Assembly: GCA_963740255.1 (NCBI GenBank)
Contig: CAVUDO010000002.1
Coordinates: 1,364,001 to 1,428,000 of the forward strand
DNA length: 64,000 bases
Source of the DNA: CAVUDO01 sp963740255
GTDB taxonomy: Bacteria; Actinomycetota; Actinomycetes; Mycobacteriales; Cryptosporangiaceae
Reading direction: 5' to 3'
The position numbers were made by a program, and so were the translations under genes. Shown here in pieces: positions 1-9,666 of this stretch (position 1 is the stretch's first letter; each line of letters opens with the position of its first letter). A model generated the notes under the pieces. It was given only the letters and a program-made list of their open reading frames with translations, ran no database searches and was not told where the DNA came from.

Positions 1-1
1 G

Positions 2-898
2 TTCGGCGCGACCGGGGCGGCGCTGTGCACGGCCGGCGTGGACAAGATCGCGTTCACCGGCTCGACCGCGACCGGCAAGAAGATCATGGCCGCCTGCGCC
101 GACCAGCTGACGCCCGTGCTGATCGAGTGCGGCGGCAAGGACGCCTTCCTGGTGGACGCCGACGCCGACCTCGACTCCGCGGCCGACGCCGCGGTCTGGG
201 GCGGCATGAGCAACGCCGGCCAGACCTGCGTGGGTGTCGAACGGATCTACGTCCACGAGGCCGTGTACGAACCATTCGTGGCCAAGCTCACCGAGAAGGC
301 CAAGGCCCTCACCGCGGGCGCCGCCGCGGACGCGCACTTCGGACCGATCACGATGCCGTCCCAGGTGGCCGTGATCCGCCGGCACGTGGACCATGCGCTG
401 GCCTGCGGCGGGACGGCGGTGGTGGGCGGGCCCGAAGCGGTGGGCGACACGTTCGTGCAGCCGGTCGTCCTGGTGGACGTGCCCGAGGACTGCGCGGCCG
501 TCCAGGAGGAGACGTTCGGCCCGACGATCACCGTGAAGAAGGTGCGCGACCTGGACGAGGCGATCGAGTTGGCCAACGGGACCGAGTACGGGCTCGCCTC
601 GACGGTGTTCTCCAAGGCGCGCGGCGTCGAGGCGGCCCGGCGGCTCCGGGCGGGCATGACGTCGGTGAACGCGATCCTGGCGTTCGTCGGGGTCGGGGCG
701 CTGCCGTTCGGCGGCGTCGGGGCGTCCGGGTTCGGCCGCATCCACGGCGAGGACGGGCTGCGCGAGTTCGCCCAGCCCAAGGCCATCACCCGCCAGCGCT
801 TCGCGACGCCGATGCCGATCTACAGCTTCGACCGCACCGAGCGGACCAACGCTCTCCTGCGCCGGACGATGCGCATGCTCTACGGCGGCCGCCGCTGA
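2..898 (+). CDS. Aldehyde dehydrogenase family protein, C-terminal part (5' end outside window)
   Basis: NAD(P)-dependent oxidation of an aldehyde to its acid; substrate unknown. The reading frame is already open at the window edge, leaving about 298 of the family's usual 480-510 residues. The glycine-rich cofactor-binding motif FTGSTATGKKI, the conserved glutamate in ECGGKDAF and the catalytic cysteine in NAGQTCVGVERIYV are all present, followed by the PFGGVGASGFGRIHG C-terminal signature. Oligopeptidase B follows after a 55-bp gap in the same direction. The fold assignment is firm; the substrate cannot be read from this fragment. Confidence 0.9.
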   Translation, partial: FGATGAALCTAGVDKIAFTGSTATGKKIMAACADQLTPVLIECGGKDAFLVDADADLDSAADAAVWGGMSNAGQTCVGVERIYVHEAVYEPFVAKLTEKAKALTAGAAADAHFGPITMPSQVAVIRRHVDHALACGGTAVVGGPEAVGDTFVQPVVLVDVPEDCAAVQEETFGPTITVKKVRDLDEAIELANGTEYGLASTVFSKARGVEAARRLRAGMTSVNAILAFVGVGALPFGGVGASGFGRIHGEDGLREFAQPKAITRQRFATPMPIYSFDRTERTNALLRRTMRMLYGGRR

Positions 899-953
899 CC
901 GCACCGCGGACGAACGGGCGGGCCGGTCCCACCCACCCGGTAACGTCGGCGGC

Positions 954-3095
954 ATGAGTTCGACGACGCCCGTCACGGGCCGTTCCACCACGCCCGCGCC
1001 ATCCACCGCGTCTCGTCCCACCCCGCCGGTGGCCAAGCAGGTGCCGTCGGTCCGGAGCCACCACGGCGACGACGTCCTCGACCCGTACGCCTGGCTCGCC
1101 GACAAGGACGACCCGGACACGATCGCCTACCTCGACGACGAGAACACCCACACCGAGCAGCGCACCGCACACCTGGCCGCCCTGCGCGAGACCCTGTTCG
1201 AGGAGATCAAGACCCGGACCCAGGAGACCGACCTCTCCGTGCCGGCCCGGCACCGCGACCACTGGTACTACAGCCGCACGGTCGAGGGCCAGCAGTACGG
1301 CATCCACTGCCGCTGCCCCGCCGCGGCCGGCGACCCCACGCCCCCCTCGCCGTCCGGCGGCACACCGCTGCCGGGTGAGGAGATCCTCCTGGACGAGAAC
1401 GCGGCGGCCGGCGGCCACCCGTTCTTCTCGCTCGGCGCCTTCGAGGTGAGCCCGGACGGCCACCTGCTGGCGTACTCCACCGACTTCGTCGGGAACGAGC
1501 GCTACACGCTGCGGATCAGGGACCTGCGCACTGGCGAGACGCTGGCCGACGAGGTCCCCGACACGTCCTACGGCACCGCGTGGTCGGCCGACGGCTCGAC
1601 GCTGTTCTACCTGACGGTGGACGAGGCGTGGCGGCCCTACCGGGTGTGGCGGCACGCGGTGGGCACCCCGGCCGCCGGCGACGTGCTGCTGCTGGAAGAG
1701 CCGGACGAACGGTTCTGGGTAGGCGTCGGCCTGACCCGCAGCGAGCGCTACGTCCTGATCGAGATGCGGAGCAAGCTCACCACCGAGGTGCGCGTCGTCG
1801 ACGCCGCCGACCCGAACTCGGAGCCCTGGGTGTTCGGCCACGGCCGCCGCGAGGGGGTCGAGTTCACCGTCGACCACCAGGGCGAGAAGTTCCTGGTGCT
1901 GCACAACGACGGCGCCGAGAACTTCGCGCTGGTCTCGGTGCCGGTCACCGACACCACCGACGAGACCACGCTGATCGGGCACCGCGCCGACACCCGGCTG
2001 ATGGACGTCGACGCGTTCGCCGGGCACGCCGTGGTCCACTACCGGCGCGACGGCCTCACCGGCCTGCGCGTCCTGTCCACCGACGGCCAGAGCCGCGAGA
2101 TCGCCTTCGACGAGCCGCTCTACGCCGTACAGCCGGGCGACACCCCGGACTACCACGCCACCGAATACCGGTTCGTCTACGTCTCGCTGGTGACCCCCGA
2201 CTCCGTCTACGACTACGACGTGGCGACCGGGGAACGGACCCTGCGCAAACAGCGGCCGGTGCTGGGCGGCTACGACCCGTCCCGGTACGAGCAGCACCGC
2301 GAGTGGGCCGTGGCGCCGGACGGCGAGCAGGTGCCGATGTCGGTGTTCTGCCTGGCCGGCACGCCGCGGGACTCCTCGGCGCCGTGCGTGCTCTACGGCT
2401 ACGGCAGCTACGAGATCAGCGTCGACCCGTTCTTCTCGATCCCGATCCTGTCGCTGGTCGACCGGGGGTTCGTGTTCGCCGTCGCGCACATCCGGGGCGG
2501 CGGCGAGCTGGGTCGGCGCTGGTACGAGGGCGGCAAGATGCTGCGCAAGAAGAACACGTTCACCGACTTCGTGGCCTGTGCCCGGCACCTGGTCGAGGGC
2601 CGATGGACGTCGGCCGGGCGGACGGTGGCCCGCGGCGGCAGCGCCGGCGGACTCCTGATGGGCGCGGTGGCCAACCTCGCCCCCGAGGCGTTCGGCGGGA
2701 TCGTCGCCGAGGTGCCCTTCGTCGACGCCCTGACCTCCATCCTCGACCCGTCGCTGCCGCTGACCGTGACCGAGTGGGAGGAGTGGGGCGACCCGCTGCA
2801 CGACCCGGCGGTGTACGCCTACATGCGCACCTACTCGCCGTACGAGAACGTCGAGGCGAAGCGCTACCCCCCGATCCTGGCCATGAGTGGGCTCAACGAC
2901 ACCCGGGTGCTCTACCACGAGCCGACGAAGTGGGTCGCCCGGCTGCGGGCGACGGCGGACGCGGACGTGCTGCTCAAGACCGAGATGGGCGCCGGCCACG
3001 GCGGCCCGAGCGGTCGATACGACGCCTGGCGCGAACGCGCGTTCGCCAACGCCTGGATCATCGACACCGTTGCGGCCCCCCACGACCCGCTCTGA
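954..3095 (+). CDS. ptrB: Oligopeptidase B (S9A serine peptidase)
   Basis: Cytoplasmic serine peptidase of the prolyl oligopeptidase family that cuts short peptides after Arg or Lys. The 713 residues fit the family: an N-terminal beta-propeller starting near HHGDDVLDPYAWLADKDD and a C-terminal alpha/beta-hydrolase. The nucleophile serine lies in GGSAGGLLMG, the aspartate in LNDTRVLYHEP and the histidine in GAGHGGPSGRYD. The EWEEWGDP and YSPYENV stretches are typical of oligopeptidase B rather than prolyl endopeptidase. It converges on pnkp with a 145-bp gap in which no clear terminator was seen. Confidence 0.92.
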   Translation: MSSTTPVTGRSTTPAPSTASRPTPPVAKQVPSVRSHHGDDVLDPYAWLADKDDPDTIAYLDDENTHTEQRTAHLAALRETLFEEIKTRTQETDLSVPARHRDHWYYSRTVEGQQYGIHCRCPAAAGDPTPPSPSGGTPLPGEEILLDENAAAGGHPFFSLGAFEVSPDGHLLAYSTDFVGNERYTLRIRDLRTGETLADEVPDTSYGTAWSADGSTLFYLTVDEAWRPYRVWRHAVGTPAAGDVLLLEEPDERFWVGVGLTRSERYVLIEMRSKLTTEVRVVDAADPNSEPWVFGHGRREGVEFTVDHQGEKFLVLHNDGAENFALVSVPVTDTTDETTLIGHRADTRLMDVDAFAGHAVVHYRRDGLTGLRVLSTDGQSREIAFDEPLYAVQPGDTPDYHATEYRFVYVSLVTPDSVYDYDVATGERTLRKQRPVLGGYDPSRYEQHREWAVAPDGEQVPMSVFCLAGTPRDSSAPCVLYGYGSYEISVDPFFSIPILSLVDRGFVFAVAHIRGGGELGRRWYEGGKMLRKKNTFTDFVACARHLVEGRWTSAGRTVARGGSAGGLLMGAVANLAPEAFGGIVAEVPFVDALTSILDPSLPLTVTEWEEWGDPLHDPAVYAYMRTYSPYENVEAKRYPPILAMSGLNDTRVLYHEPTKWVARLRATADADVLLKTEMGAGHGGPSGRYDAWRERAFANAWIIDTVAAPHDPL

Positions 3096-3240
3096 CTCGT
3101 CGCGGCCTCCGGTCGTCACGGCCGACGGGCCAAAGCGGAGTCGCGGCAGAGGTGCTGGCGGTGGCGCAATGATCGAGACATCAGGACATCGCTTGCGCCT
3201 GCCCGAAGCGACGGCTCTGGCCGGCTCGCGTCAGATGGGC

Positions 3241-5790
3241 TCAGAGGCGGGGGTCGACGGGCTCGCTCTCCAGGGCGAGGACGGCGAAGACCGGCTCGTG
3301 AACTCTCCACAGTGGTTCTCCGGCGGCAAGCCGGTCGAGGGCTTCCAGGCCGAGGGCGTACTCGCGGGCGGCCAGTGAGCGCTTGTGGCCGAGCCCGCGC
3401 TCGCGGAGCCGGTCGAGGTGCTCGGGGTAGTCCGGGCCGTAGACGATCCGCAGATATGCCGGACCGCGGCACTTCACCCCGGGCTGCACCAGCCCCTTCG
3501 TCCCGCGCGCCAGGCCGGCGGCCGGCTTGACCACCATGCCCTCGCCGCCGGCCTCGGTCAGCTCGGTCCACCAGGTCGTCGCGGCCGCGACGGTCGGCTC
3601 GTCGGCCAGCGTCGCGAACACCCGGCGGGTGGCCCGGAACAGCCGGGGATCGGCCTCGACCAGCCGGTCGAGGAGTTCCAGGTGCCACCGCTGAGCCTGG
3701 TCGGCATACGACACGCCCTCGGACGCGAGCACCGCGAACGGCGCCAGCTCGACGCCGGCCAGCCCCGAGGTGGGCCAGCGGTAGCGGCGGTAGGCGGCGG
3801 TGAACGCCTGGACGTGGTCGGAACGGCGCACCGTCGCCGCCAGCAACGCCTCCACGTCCTGCCCCCGCCCGGCGGCCGCGGCCAGTGCGGACACCGCTGC
3901 CGGCAGGGCCGCCCGCCCGGCCGCTCCCACGGCCGCGTACTGCGTGCGGAGCAGCCCGTCGGCCTTGGCCGACCACGGCAGCAGCTCGGCGTCGAGCAGC
4001 AGCCAGCCGGTGTCCAGCTCGTCCCAGAGCCCGGCGGCGCCCACGGCCGACCGCACCCCGTCCAGCAACGCCTCGGTGCGGGCCGCGTCGCCGAAGAACG
4101 GGCGGCCCGTGCGGGTGTAGACCGCACCGGTGGCGCCGGTGTCGACGCCGAACCGTCCGCTCGCCACCGCGGCGTCCCGGCAGACCAGCACGACCGCCCG
4201 GGATCCCATGTGCTTCTCCTCGCACACCACCTCCTCCACGCCGACACCCGCGAAGTAACCGAGTGCCTCGGCCGGGTGCTCCAGCAGTCCTTCGGCCGAC
4301 GAGGTGGCGCAGGGCGACATCGTCGGCGGCAGGTACACCAGCCACCTCGGGTCGACCGAGAACCGGCTGACCACCTCCAGGGCCGCCGCCGCGTTCTCCT
4401 CCCGGACGGTGACCCGCCCGTGGTGCCGGGTCTCCACCACCCGCCGGCCGAGCACGTCGGCCAGGTCGAGGGCGCCGTCCTCCCGTCGGCCTCCGCCGCC
4501 CGGGTCCGGAGTGCCGAGCGGCCGCACCGGCTCGTACCAGACCTTCTCCGCCGGCACCGAGACGAGTTCCCGCTCCGGGTACCGCAGCGCGGTGAGCGTG
4601 CCGCCGAACACGCACCCGGTGTCGACGCAGATCGTGTTGTTCTCCCAGCGCGCCTCGGCGACGGGCGTGTGGCCGTAGACCACCGTCGCCCGCCCGCGGT
4701 ACTCCCGCGCCCACGGGTACCGCACGGGCAGGCCGTACTCGTCGGTCTCGCCGGTCGTGTCGCCGTAGAGCGCGAACGACCGCACCCGACCGGACGCCCG
4801 GCCGTGGTAGGCCTCCTTCAGCCCGGCGTGCGCGACCACCAGCTTCCCGCCGTCCAGCACGTAGTGGCTGACCAGCCCGTCCATGAACGAACGGACTACG
4901 GCGGTGAACTCCGGCGGTTCGGTGGCGAGCTGTGCCAGCGACTCGGCGAGCCCGTGGCTGACCTTGACGTTGCGCCCGTCCAAGGCCCGGACCAGCTTGT
5001 TCTCGTGGTTGCCGGGCACGCAGAGAGCGTCACCGTCGCGCACCATGCCCATCACCAGCCGCAGCACGCCAGGGGTGTCCGGCCCCCGGTCGACCAGGTC
5101 GCCGACGAACACCGCGGTCCGGTCGTCGGGGTGCCGGGCGCCGACCGCCCGGCCCGCGTCGTCCGTGCGCACGGCGTAGCCCAGCTCGCCCAGCAGCGTC
5201 CGCAGCTCGGACGCGCAGCCGTGGACGTCGCCGACGATGTCGAACGGCCCGGTGAGCTCGCGCTTGTCGTTGTACTGCTTCTCGTATTCGATCGTCGCGG
5301 CCTCGACCTCCTCGACCGAGCGCAGGACATGGACCTTCCGGAAGCCCTCCCGCGCGAGCCCGCGCAGCGAGCGACGCAGCTGGTCGCGCTGCCGCCGCAC
5401 CACGTCCGGGCCGAACGTGCGGTCGGGCCGGGCCAGCGTCCGCTCGACGCACAGCTTCTCGGGCACGTCGAGCACGATCGCGACCGGCAGCACATCGTGG
5501 TCGCGGGCCACCGCGACCAGGGAGCGGCGGGCGTCGGCCTGGACGTTGGTCGCGTCGACCACCGTGAGCAGGCCGCGGCGCAGCCGGACGCCGGCGATGT
5601 GGTGCAGCAGCGCGAAGGCGTCCGGGGTGGCGGCCTGGTCGTTCTCGTCGTCGGAGACCAGGCCTCGGCAGAAGTCCGAGGACAGCACCTGGGTGGGGGC
5701 GAAGTGGGCGCGGGCGAACGTGGACTTGCCCGAGCCGGTGACGCCGACCAGCACGACCAGCGACAGGTCGGGCACCTTCAGCGCGCTCAT
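3241..5790 (-). CDS. pnkp: Bacterial polynucleotide kinase-phosphatase-ligase (RNA repair)
   Basis: Trifunctional RNA end-healing and sealing enzyme of 849 residues, close to the about 870 of Clostridium thermocellum Pnkp. The order is kinase, metallophosphatase, adenylyltransferase. P-loop GVTGSGKS is at residues 16-23. Phosphatase metal motifs GDVHG, GDLVDRG and PGNHENK follow in the middle. The ligase-type nucleotidyltransferase motifs EEKHMGSRA (motif I lysine) and GLVQPGVKCRG are in the C-terminal third. The ATG at 5790 is chosen because it overlaps the hen1 stop by 4 bp (ATGA) and the P-loop follows at once; the same frame stays open far upstream, but that part is a shadow of other genes. 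Established work shows Pnkp needs Hen1 to ligate. Confidence 0.95.
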   Translation of the reverse strand: MSALKVPDLSLVVLVGVTGSGKSTFARAHFAPTQVLSSDFCRGLVSDDENDQAATPDAFALLHHIAGVRLRRGLLTVVDATNVQADARRSLVAVARDHDVLPVAIVLDVPEKLCVERTLARPDRTFGPDVVRRQRDQLRRSLRGLAREGFRKVHVLRSVEEVEAATIEYEKQYNDKRELTGPFDIVGDVHGCASELRTLLGELGYAVRTDDAGRAVGARHPDDRTAVFVGDLVDRGPDTPGVLRLVMGMVRDGDALCVPGNHENKLVRALDGRNVKVSHGLAESLAQLATEPPEFTAVVRSFMDGLVSHYVLDGGKLVVAHAGLKEAYHGRASGRVRSFALYGDTTGETDEYGLPVRYPWAREYRGRATVVYGHTPVAEARWENNTICVDTGCVFGGTLTALRYPERELVSVPAEKVWYEPVRPLGTPDPGGGGRREDGALDLADVLGRRVVETRHHGRVTVREENAAAALEVVSRFSVDPRWLVYLPPTMSPCATSSAEGLLEHPAEALGYFAGVGVEEVVCEEKHMGSRAVVLVCRDAAVASGRFGVDTGATGAVYTRTGRPFFGDAARTEALLDGVRSAVGAAGLWDELDTGWLLLDAELLPWSAKADGLLRTQYAAVGAAGRAALPAAVSALAAAAGRGQDVEALLAATVRRSDHVQAFTAAYRRYRWPTSGLAGVELAPFAVLASEGVSYADQAQRWHLELLDRLVEADPRLFRATRRVFATLADEPTVAAATTWWTELTEAGGEGMVVKPAAGLARGTKGLVQPGVKCRGPAYLRIVYGPDYPEHLDRLRERGLGHKRSLAAREYALGLEALDRLAAGEPLWRVHEPVFAVLALESEPVDPRL

Positions 5791-7229
5791 GCGGCCACCT
5801 CGGTCCCGTCCGCGCGGCTGAACAGCGCGAGCTGGGTGGGCGGGCCGACCTCGGGGTCGTCCTGGCCGACCGGGCGGAACTCGACCCGGTAGCCGTGGTC
5901 GGTGGCGACCCGGACCGCCCACTCGCGGAACTCCTGGCGGGTCCACTCGAAACGGTGGTCGGGATGCCGGAACGCGCCCGGTGCCAGCCCCTCGTAGCGC
6001 ACGTTGTGTTCGGCGTTCGGCGTGGTGACCACGACGGCCCGCGGGCGGGCGGCGCCGAACACGGCCCGTTCCAGGGCCGGCAGCCGGCCGTGGTCGACGT
6101 GCTCGATCACCTCCATCAGCACCGCCGCGTCGTAGCCGGCGAGGCGCGCGTCGGTGTAGGTGAGCCCGCCCTGGAGCAGCTTCGTCCGCTCGCGTTCGCG
6201 CTCGCTGGCCGTGTCCAGGTGCAGCCGCCGGGCCGCGATCGCCAGCGCCCGCACCGAGACGTCCACCCCGACGACCTCGGTGAACGCCCGATCGGCGACG
6301 AGCGCCGGGAGCAGGGCACCGTCGCCGCAGCCCAGGTCGAGCACGCGCCGCGCGCCGATGTCGTGCAGCGCGGCAAGCACCGCGTCCTTCCGTAGCTTCC
6401 GCAGCGGCCTCCGGACGTCCTCCGGTGCCTCGTCCGGGCCGGCGTCGGGGGTGTCGGCCGGCACGGCGTCGTCGAACGCCTCCTCGGCCGCGTCGTCGGC
6501 CTCGGCGAGCCGGGCCAGCGTCGCCCGGGTCAGCGCGCCGCGGTGCCGCAGGTACCGGCGGGTGATCAGGTCCCGCTCGGGGTGGCCGCCCAGCCAGCCG
6601 GCACCGGCGGCGAGCAGCTTCTCCGCCTCGTCGGCCGAGACAGGGTAGTGCTTGGCGTCGTCCAGCACCGGCAGCAGCACGTACAGGTGCGAGAGCGCGT
6701 CGGCCAGCCGCCGTGTCCCGGTCAGGCGCAGGTCGACGTAGGGGCTGGGGCCCCATTCCGGCACGGTCTCGTCGTACGCGATCGGCGTCGCGGCCACCTC
6801 CCAGCCCAGCGGCGCGAACAGCCGTTCGACCAGGTCCGCGCCGCCCCGGGCCGGAGCCGACGGCAGGCGCAGCTCCAACGGGATCGGGGTCGCGGCCAGC
6901 TCGGGGCGGTCCTTGGAACGGCCCTTCAACGCCGTGGAGTACGCCCGCCCGAGCGCCACCGCGAACAGCGACGACGCCACGTACGGCCGGTCGTTCACGT
7001 ACTGGCCCAGCACGAACCCGTCGTTGCCCCGGCCCCGCGTCCGCACCAGCCCGACCGGGTCCATGTCCAGCAGCAGCGCCGCCGTGCACCGTTCCTCGCT
7101 GGCCTCGGGGAAGAACACCGTCGCCTCGCCCCAGGGCAGCGCGAACGGATGCACCCGGTCGGGGTGCTTGGCGAGCAGGTACCCCAGGTCGGTGGCCGGC
7201 CGGTGCGTCGTCGTCACGGTGAGCAGCAC
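5787..7229 (-). CDS. hen1: 3'-terminal RNA ribose 2'-O-methyltransferase Hen1
   Basis: Methylates the 2'-OH at the 3' end of broken RNA before sealing, and its N-terminal half activates the Pnkp ligase. The start region LLTVTTTHRPATDLGYLL is the bacterial Hen1 signature. The C-terminal half has the SAM motif VLDLGCGDGALLPAL and the metal-binding EVIEHVDH typical of Hen1. An ATG at 7238 directly abuts a GGGGAGG and would have no spacing. GTG at 7229 sits 9 bp after that Shine-Dalgarno sequence, so it is preferred (480 aa). Its stop overlaps the pnkp start. Confidence 0.94.
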   Translation of the reverse strand: MLLTVTTTHRPATDLGYLLAKHPDRVHPFALPWGEATVFFPEASEERCTAALLLDMDPVGLVRTRGRGNDGFVLGQYVNDRPYVASSLFAVALGRAYSTALKGRSKDRPELAATPIPLELRLPSAPARGGADLVERLFAPLGWEVAATPIAYDETVPEWGPSPYVDLRLTGTRRLADALSHLYVLLPVLDDAKHYPVSADEAEKLLAAGAGWLGGHPERDLITRRYLRHRGALTRATLARLAEADDAAEEAFDDAVPADTPDAGPDEAPEDVRRPLRKLRKDAVLAALHDIGARRVLDLGCGDGALLPALVADRAFTEVVGVDVSVRALAIAARRLHLDTASERERERTKLLQGGLTYTDARLAGYDAAVLMEVIEHVDHGRLPALERAVFGAARPRAVVVTTPNAEHNVRYEGLAPGAFRHPDHRFEWTRQEFREWAVRVATDHGYRVEFRPVGQDDPEVGPPTQLALFSRADGTEVAA

Positions 7230-7248
7230 GCCGCCCATCCTCCCCGAC

Positions 7249-7285
7249 CCCCGCCAGCCGCCCGAAACGCATTCGGCCGGCGGGG
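7249..7285 (-). terminator. Possible hairpin terminator after nucS
   Basis: Arms at 7249-7260 and 7274-7285 pair over 12 positions with one mismatch around a 13-base loop. It lies just beyond the nucS stop, between nucS and hen1, which are on the same strand. There is no T-run, as is usual in actinomycetes. The evidence is base pairing only. Confidence 0.3.
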
Positions 7286-7307
7286 CCGGGCAGCGGCCTC
7301 GATCCGG

Positions 7308-8048
7308 TCAGAAGAGGGTCATGTCGTCGCGGGGGACGCCGCGCATCGTGTCGTAGTCGAGGACAACGCAGCGGATGCCGCGGTCCTCCGCGAGGGTTCT
7401 GGCCTGTGGGGCGATGGTCTGCGCCGCGAGGACGCCGCCGACCGGGGCGAGCAGGGTGTCGCGGTTGAGCAGCTCCAGGTAGCGGGTGAGCTGCTCGACG
7501 GCGTCGATGCCGGCCCGGCGCTTCACCTCCACGGCACAGTGCCGCGCGGTGGGTGGCTGACCTGACCGGGCCACACCGTCGCCGACCGTGACGGCCACCG
7601 CGGCGTCGTCCAGCGGGTTGTGGGGCGCGTCGACCCGCTGGCACATCAGGTCGACCGGGCCGATCGGGGTCGGGAACTCTCGCCGCACCAGCCGCCAGCC
7701 CGTGCCGAGCAGGTGGACGTGTTCGGCCAGCAGTTCCTGCAGGTGCGCCTCCACACCGTCTTTCCGCAGGCCCGGGTCCACGCCCAGCTCGTGCGCGGAG
7801 TCGTGCAGGATCTCCTCGATCGCGATCCGCAACTCCTCGCCCGCCTTGTTGACCACCCGCCAGACCCCGGGCGCCTCCTCCAGCCGGCACGGTGGCGACA
7901 TCCAGTTCAGCGGCTTGTACGAGCCGCCGTCGGCGTGCACCAGCACCGAGCCGTCGGCCTTGACCAGCAGGAGCCGGGTGGCCGAAGGCAGGTGGGCGGT
8001 GAGCCGGCCGACGTAGTCGACGGAGCAGCGGGCGATGACGAGACGCAC
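7308..8048 (-). CDS. nucS: Mismatch-specific endonuclease NucS (EndoMS)
   Basis: Cuts both strands at mismatches and provides the non-canonical mismatch repair of actinobacteria lacking MutS/MutL. The protein is 246 aa, the family length. The N-terminal DNA-binding/dimerisation domain begins MRLVIARCSVDYVGRL. The C-terminal nuclease carries the acidic residues in IGPVDLMCQRVD and AVEVKRRAGIDAVEQLTRY, matching the D-(E)xK nuclease core. The start is GTG at 8048. It is transcribed divergently from the DUF2252 gene across 76 bp that must hold both promoters. Confidence 0.94.
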   Translation of the reverse strand: MRLVIARCSVDYVGRLTAHLPSATRLLLVKADGSVLVHADGGSYKPLNWMSPPCRLEEAPGVWRVVNKAGEELRIAIEEILHDSAHELGVDPGLRKDGVEAHLQELLAEHVHLLGTGWRLVRREFPTPIGPVDLMCQRVDAPHNPLDDAAVAVTVGDGVARSGQPPTARHCAVEVKRRAGIDAVEQLTRYLELLNRDTLLAPVGGVLAAQTIAPQARTLAEDRGIRCVVLDYDTMRGVPRDDMTLF

Positions 8049-8124
8049 GGTGAGTCAGGCTAGCCCGGTCGGCCTGGGGACAGGCCGCGCCCACCCGGCG
8101 CCGCGCCGGACTAGCGTCAGGTGC

Positions 8125-9549
8125 GTGACCGAGATCGCCGAGTCGCCGGCCCCACGTCGCCTGGCCAGCCATGTCTTCCCGCCCGGGAAGGACCCGGCGC
8201 AGGTGCGCGCCCGCGGCATCCTCCTGCGCGAGCACACCCCGGTCGCCAAGCTCGGCGGGTACGCACCGCCCGCCCACCGGCCCGACCCGGTGGGAGCCGT
8301 GGACGCGGTCAACGCCGACCGGGTGACCGAGCTGGTCGGCCTCCGCGTCGGCCGCATGATCGCGTCGCCGTTCGCCTTCTTCCGCGGCACCGCGGGACTG
8401 ATGGCCGCCGACCTGGCCGGCTCGCCGTCCACCGGCGTCACCGCGCACATCTGCGGCGACGCCCACGCCTCGAACTTCGGCCTCTACGCCTCGCCCGAGC
8501 GGCGGCTGGTGATGGACGTCAACGACTTCGACGAGACCGTCGTGGGCCCGTGGGAGTGGGACCTCAAGCGCCTGGTCGCGAGCCTCGTGGTGGCCGGACG
8601 CGAGGCCGGCGTGGACGAGAAGGGGTGCCGCGACGCCGCGTCGGACTGCGCCCGCACCTACCGCGCCGCGATGCGCGAGCTGGCCGCGATGCCCGTACTG
8701 GAGGCGTACTACCTCACCACCGACCACACCACGCTGGAACGGTTCGGCATCGACCAGCTCGCCGAGGTGTTCGACCGGGTCCGCAGGAAGGCGAAGAAGA
8801 ACACCAGCACGAAGGTGGCCGCGAAGCTCACCGAGCGGGCCGGCTGGCGGTTCGTGGAGGACCCGCCGGTGCTCACCCACGTGGGCGACGCCACCGCCGC
8901 GGCGGTGCTCGACGGCGTGGAGGCGTACGCCGACGGCTGCCTCGACGAAGAACTCCGGTGCGTGCTGTCCCGCTTCTCGGTCGCCGACGTCGCGCACCGG
9001 ATCGTCGGGCTGGGCAGCGTGGGCCTGCGCAACTACGTCGTCCTGCTGCGCGGCAACGGCGACGACGCGCTGATCCTGCAGGTCAAGGAGGCCCGCGCGT
9101 CGGCATTGGCGCCCTTCGTCGCCCCGTCGCGCTACCCCCAGGAGGCCGAACGGATCGTCCGCGGCCAACGGTGGATGCAGACGGTCAGCGACATCCTGCT
9201 CGGCTGGACCACGATCGGCGACCGGCCGTTCCTGGTCCGCCAGTTCCGCGACATGAAGGGCAGCATCGAGCCGGCCGAGCTCAAGGGGAACCAGCTCGAC
9301 GACTACGGCCGGGTGGTCGGTGCGGTGCTCGCGCGGGCCCATGCCCAGTCGGTGGACCCGCGCCTGCTGTCGGGCTACGCCGACGGCGGGGACACCGACG
9401 GTGGCGGCGGCACCGACGACGGCGAGGCGTTCGACGCCGCCATGGCCACGTTCGCCCTGGCCTACGCCGACCAGACCGAGGCCGACCACGCCGCCTTGGT
9501 CGAGGCCGTCCGCGCCGGCCGGCTCCCAGCCGTCCTCGACGAGGACTGA
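8125..9549 (+). CDS. DUF2252 family protein
   Basis: 474-residue protein of the DUF2252 family, which resembles aminoglycoside-phosphotransferase/kinase folds but has no settled function. Typical family stretches are visible: FFRGTAGLMAADLA, HICGDAHASNFG, VNDFDETVVGPWEWDLKRL and RQFRDMKGS. The GDxHxxNFG motif resembles the catalytic loop of phosphotransferases. GTG at 8125 is chosen because upstream starts in the same frame would run into the divergent nucS gene. An acidic, Gly/Asp-rich linker lies near the C-terminus. Confidence 0.85.
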   Translation: MTEIAESPAPRRLASHVFPPGKDPAQVRARGILLREHTPVAKLGGYAPPAHRPDPVGAVDAVNADRVTELVGLRVGRMIASPFAFFRGTAGLMAADLAGSPSTGVTAHICGDAHASNFGLYASPERRLVMDVNDFDETVVGPWEWDLKRLVASLVVAGREAGVDEKGCRDAASDCARTYRAAMRELAAMPVLEAYYLTTDHTTLERFGIDQLAEVFDRVRRKAKKNTSTKVAAKLTERAGWRFVEDPPVLTHVGDATAAAVLDGVEAYADGCLDEELRCVLSRFSVADVAHRIVGLGSVGLRNYVVLLRGNGDDALILQVKEARASALAPFVAPSRYPQEAERIVRGQRWMQTVSDILLGWTTIGDRPFLVRQFRDMKGSIEPAELKGNQLDDYGRVVGAVLARAHAQSVDPRLLSGYADGGDTDGGGGTDDGEAFDAAMATFALAYADQTEADHAALVEAVRAGRLPAVLDED

Positions 9550-9666
9550 CGCGGCGCGGCACCGCCGCCAGCCAGCAGCCGCCGCGGACGGCCTGGGCGG
9601 GCGCCGCGCACCCGCGACACGGGCGGGAACATCGACGTGGCCGGCGGTGCGTGACAGGCTCGACAC

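Noticed and set aside
786..3119. 777-codon open frame on the minus strand opposite oligopeptidase B
   Set aside because: Composition is a mirror of the coding strand (Arg/Val/Gly/His-rich, no domain), and the plus-strand gene has full catalytic motifs; it is a high-GC shadow.
5791..9666. Upstream extension of the pnkp frame giving a 2141-residue protein
   Set aside because: The extension runs antisense or out of frame through hen1, nucS and DUF2252; the P-loop at the very start of the shorter form and the ATGA overlap fix the true start.
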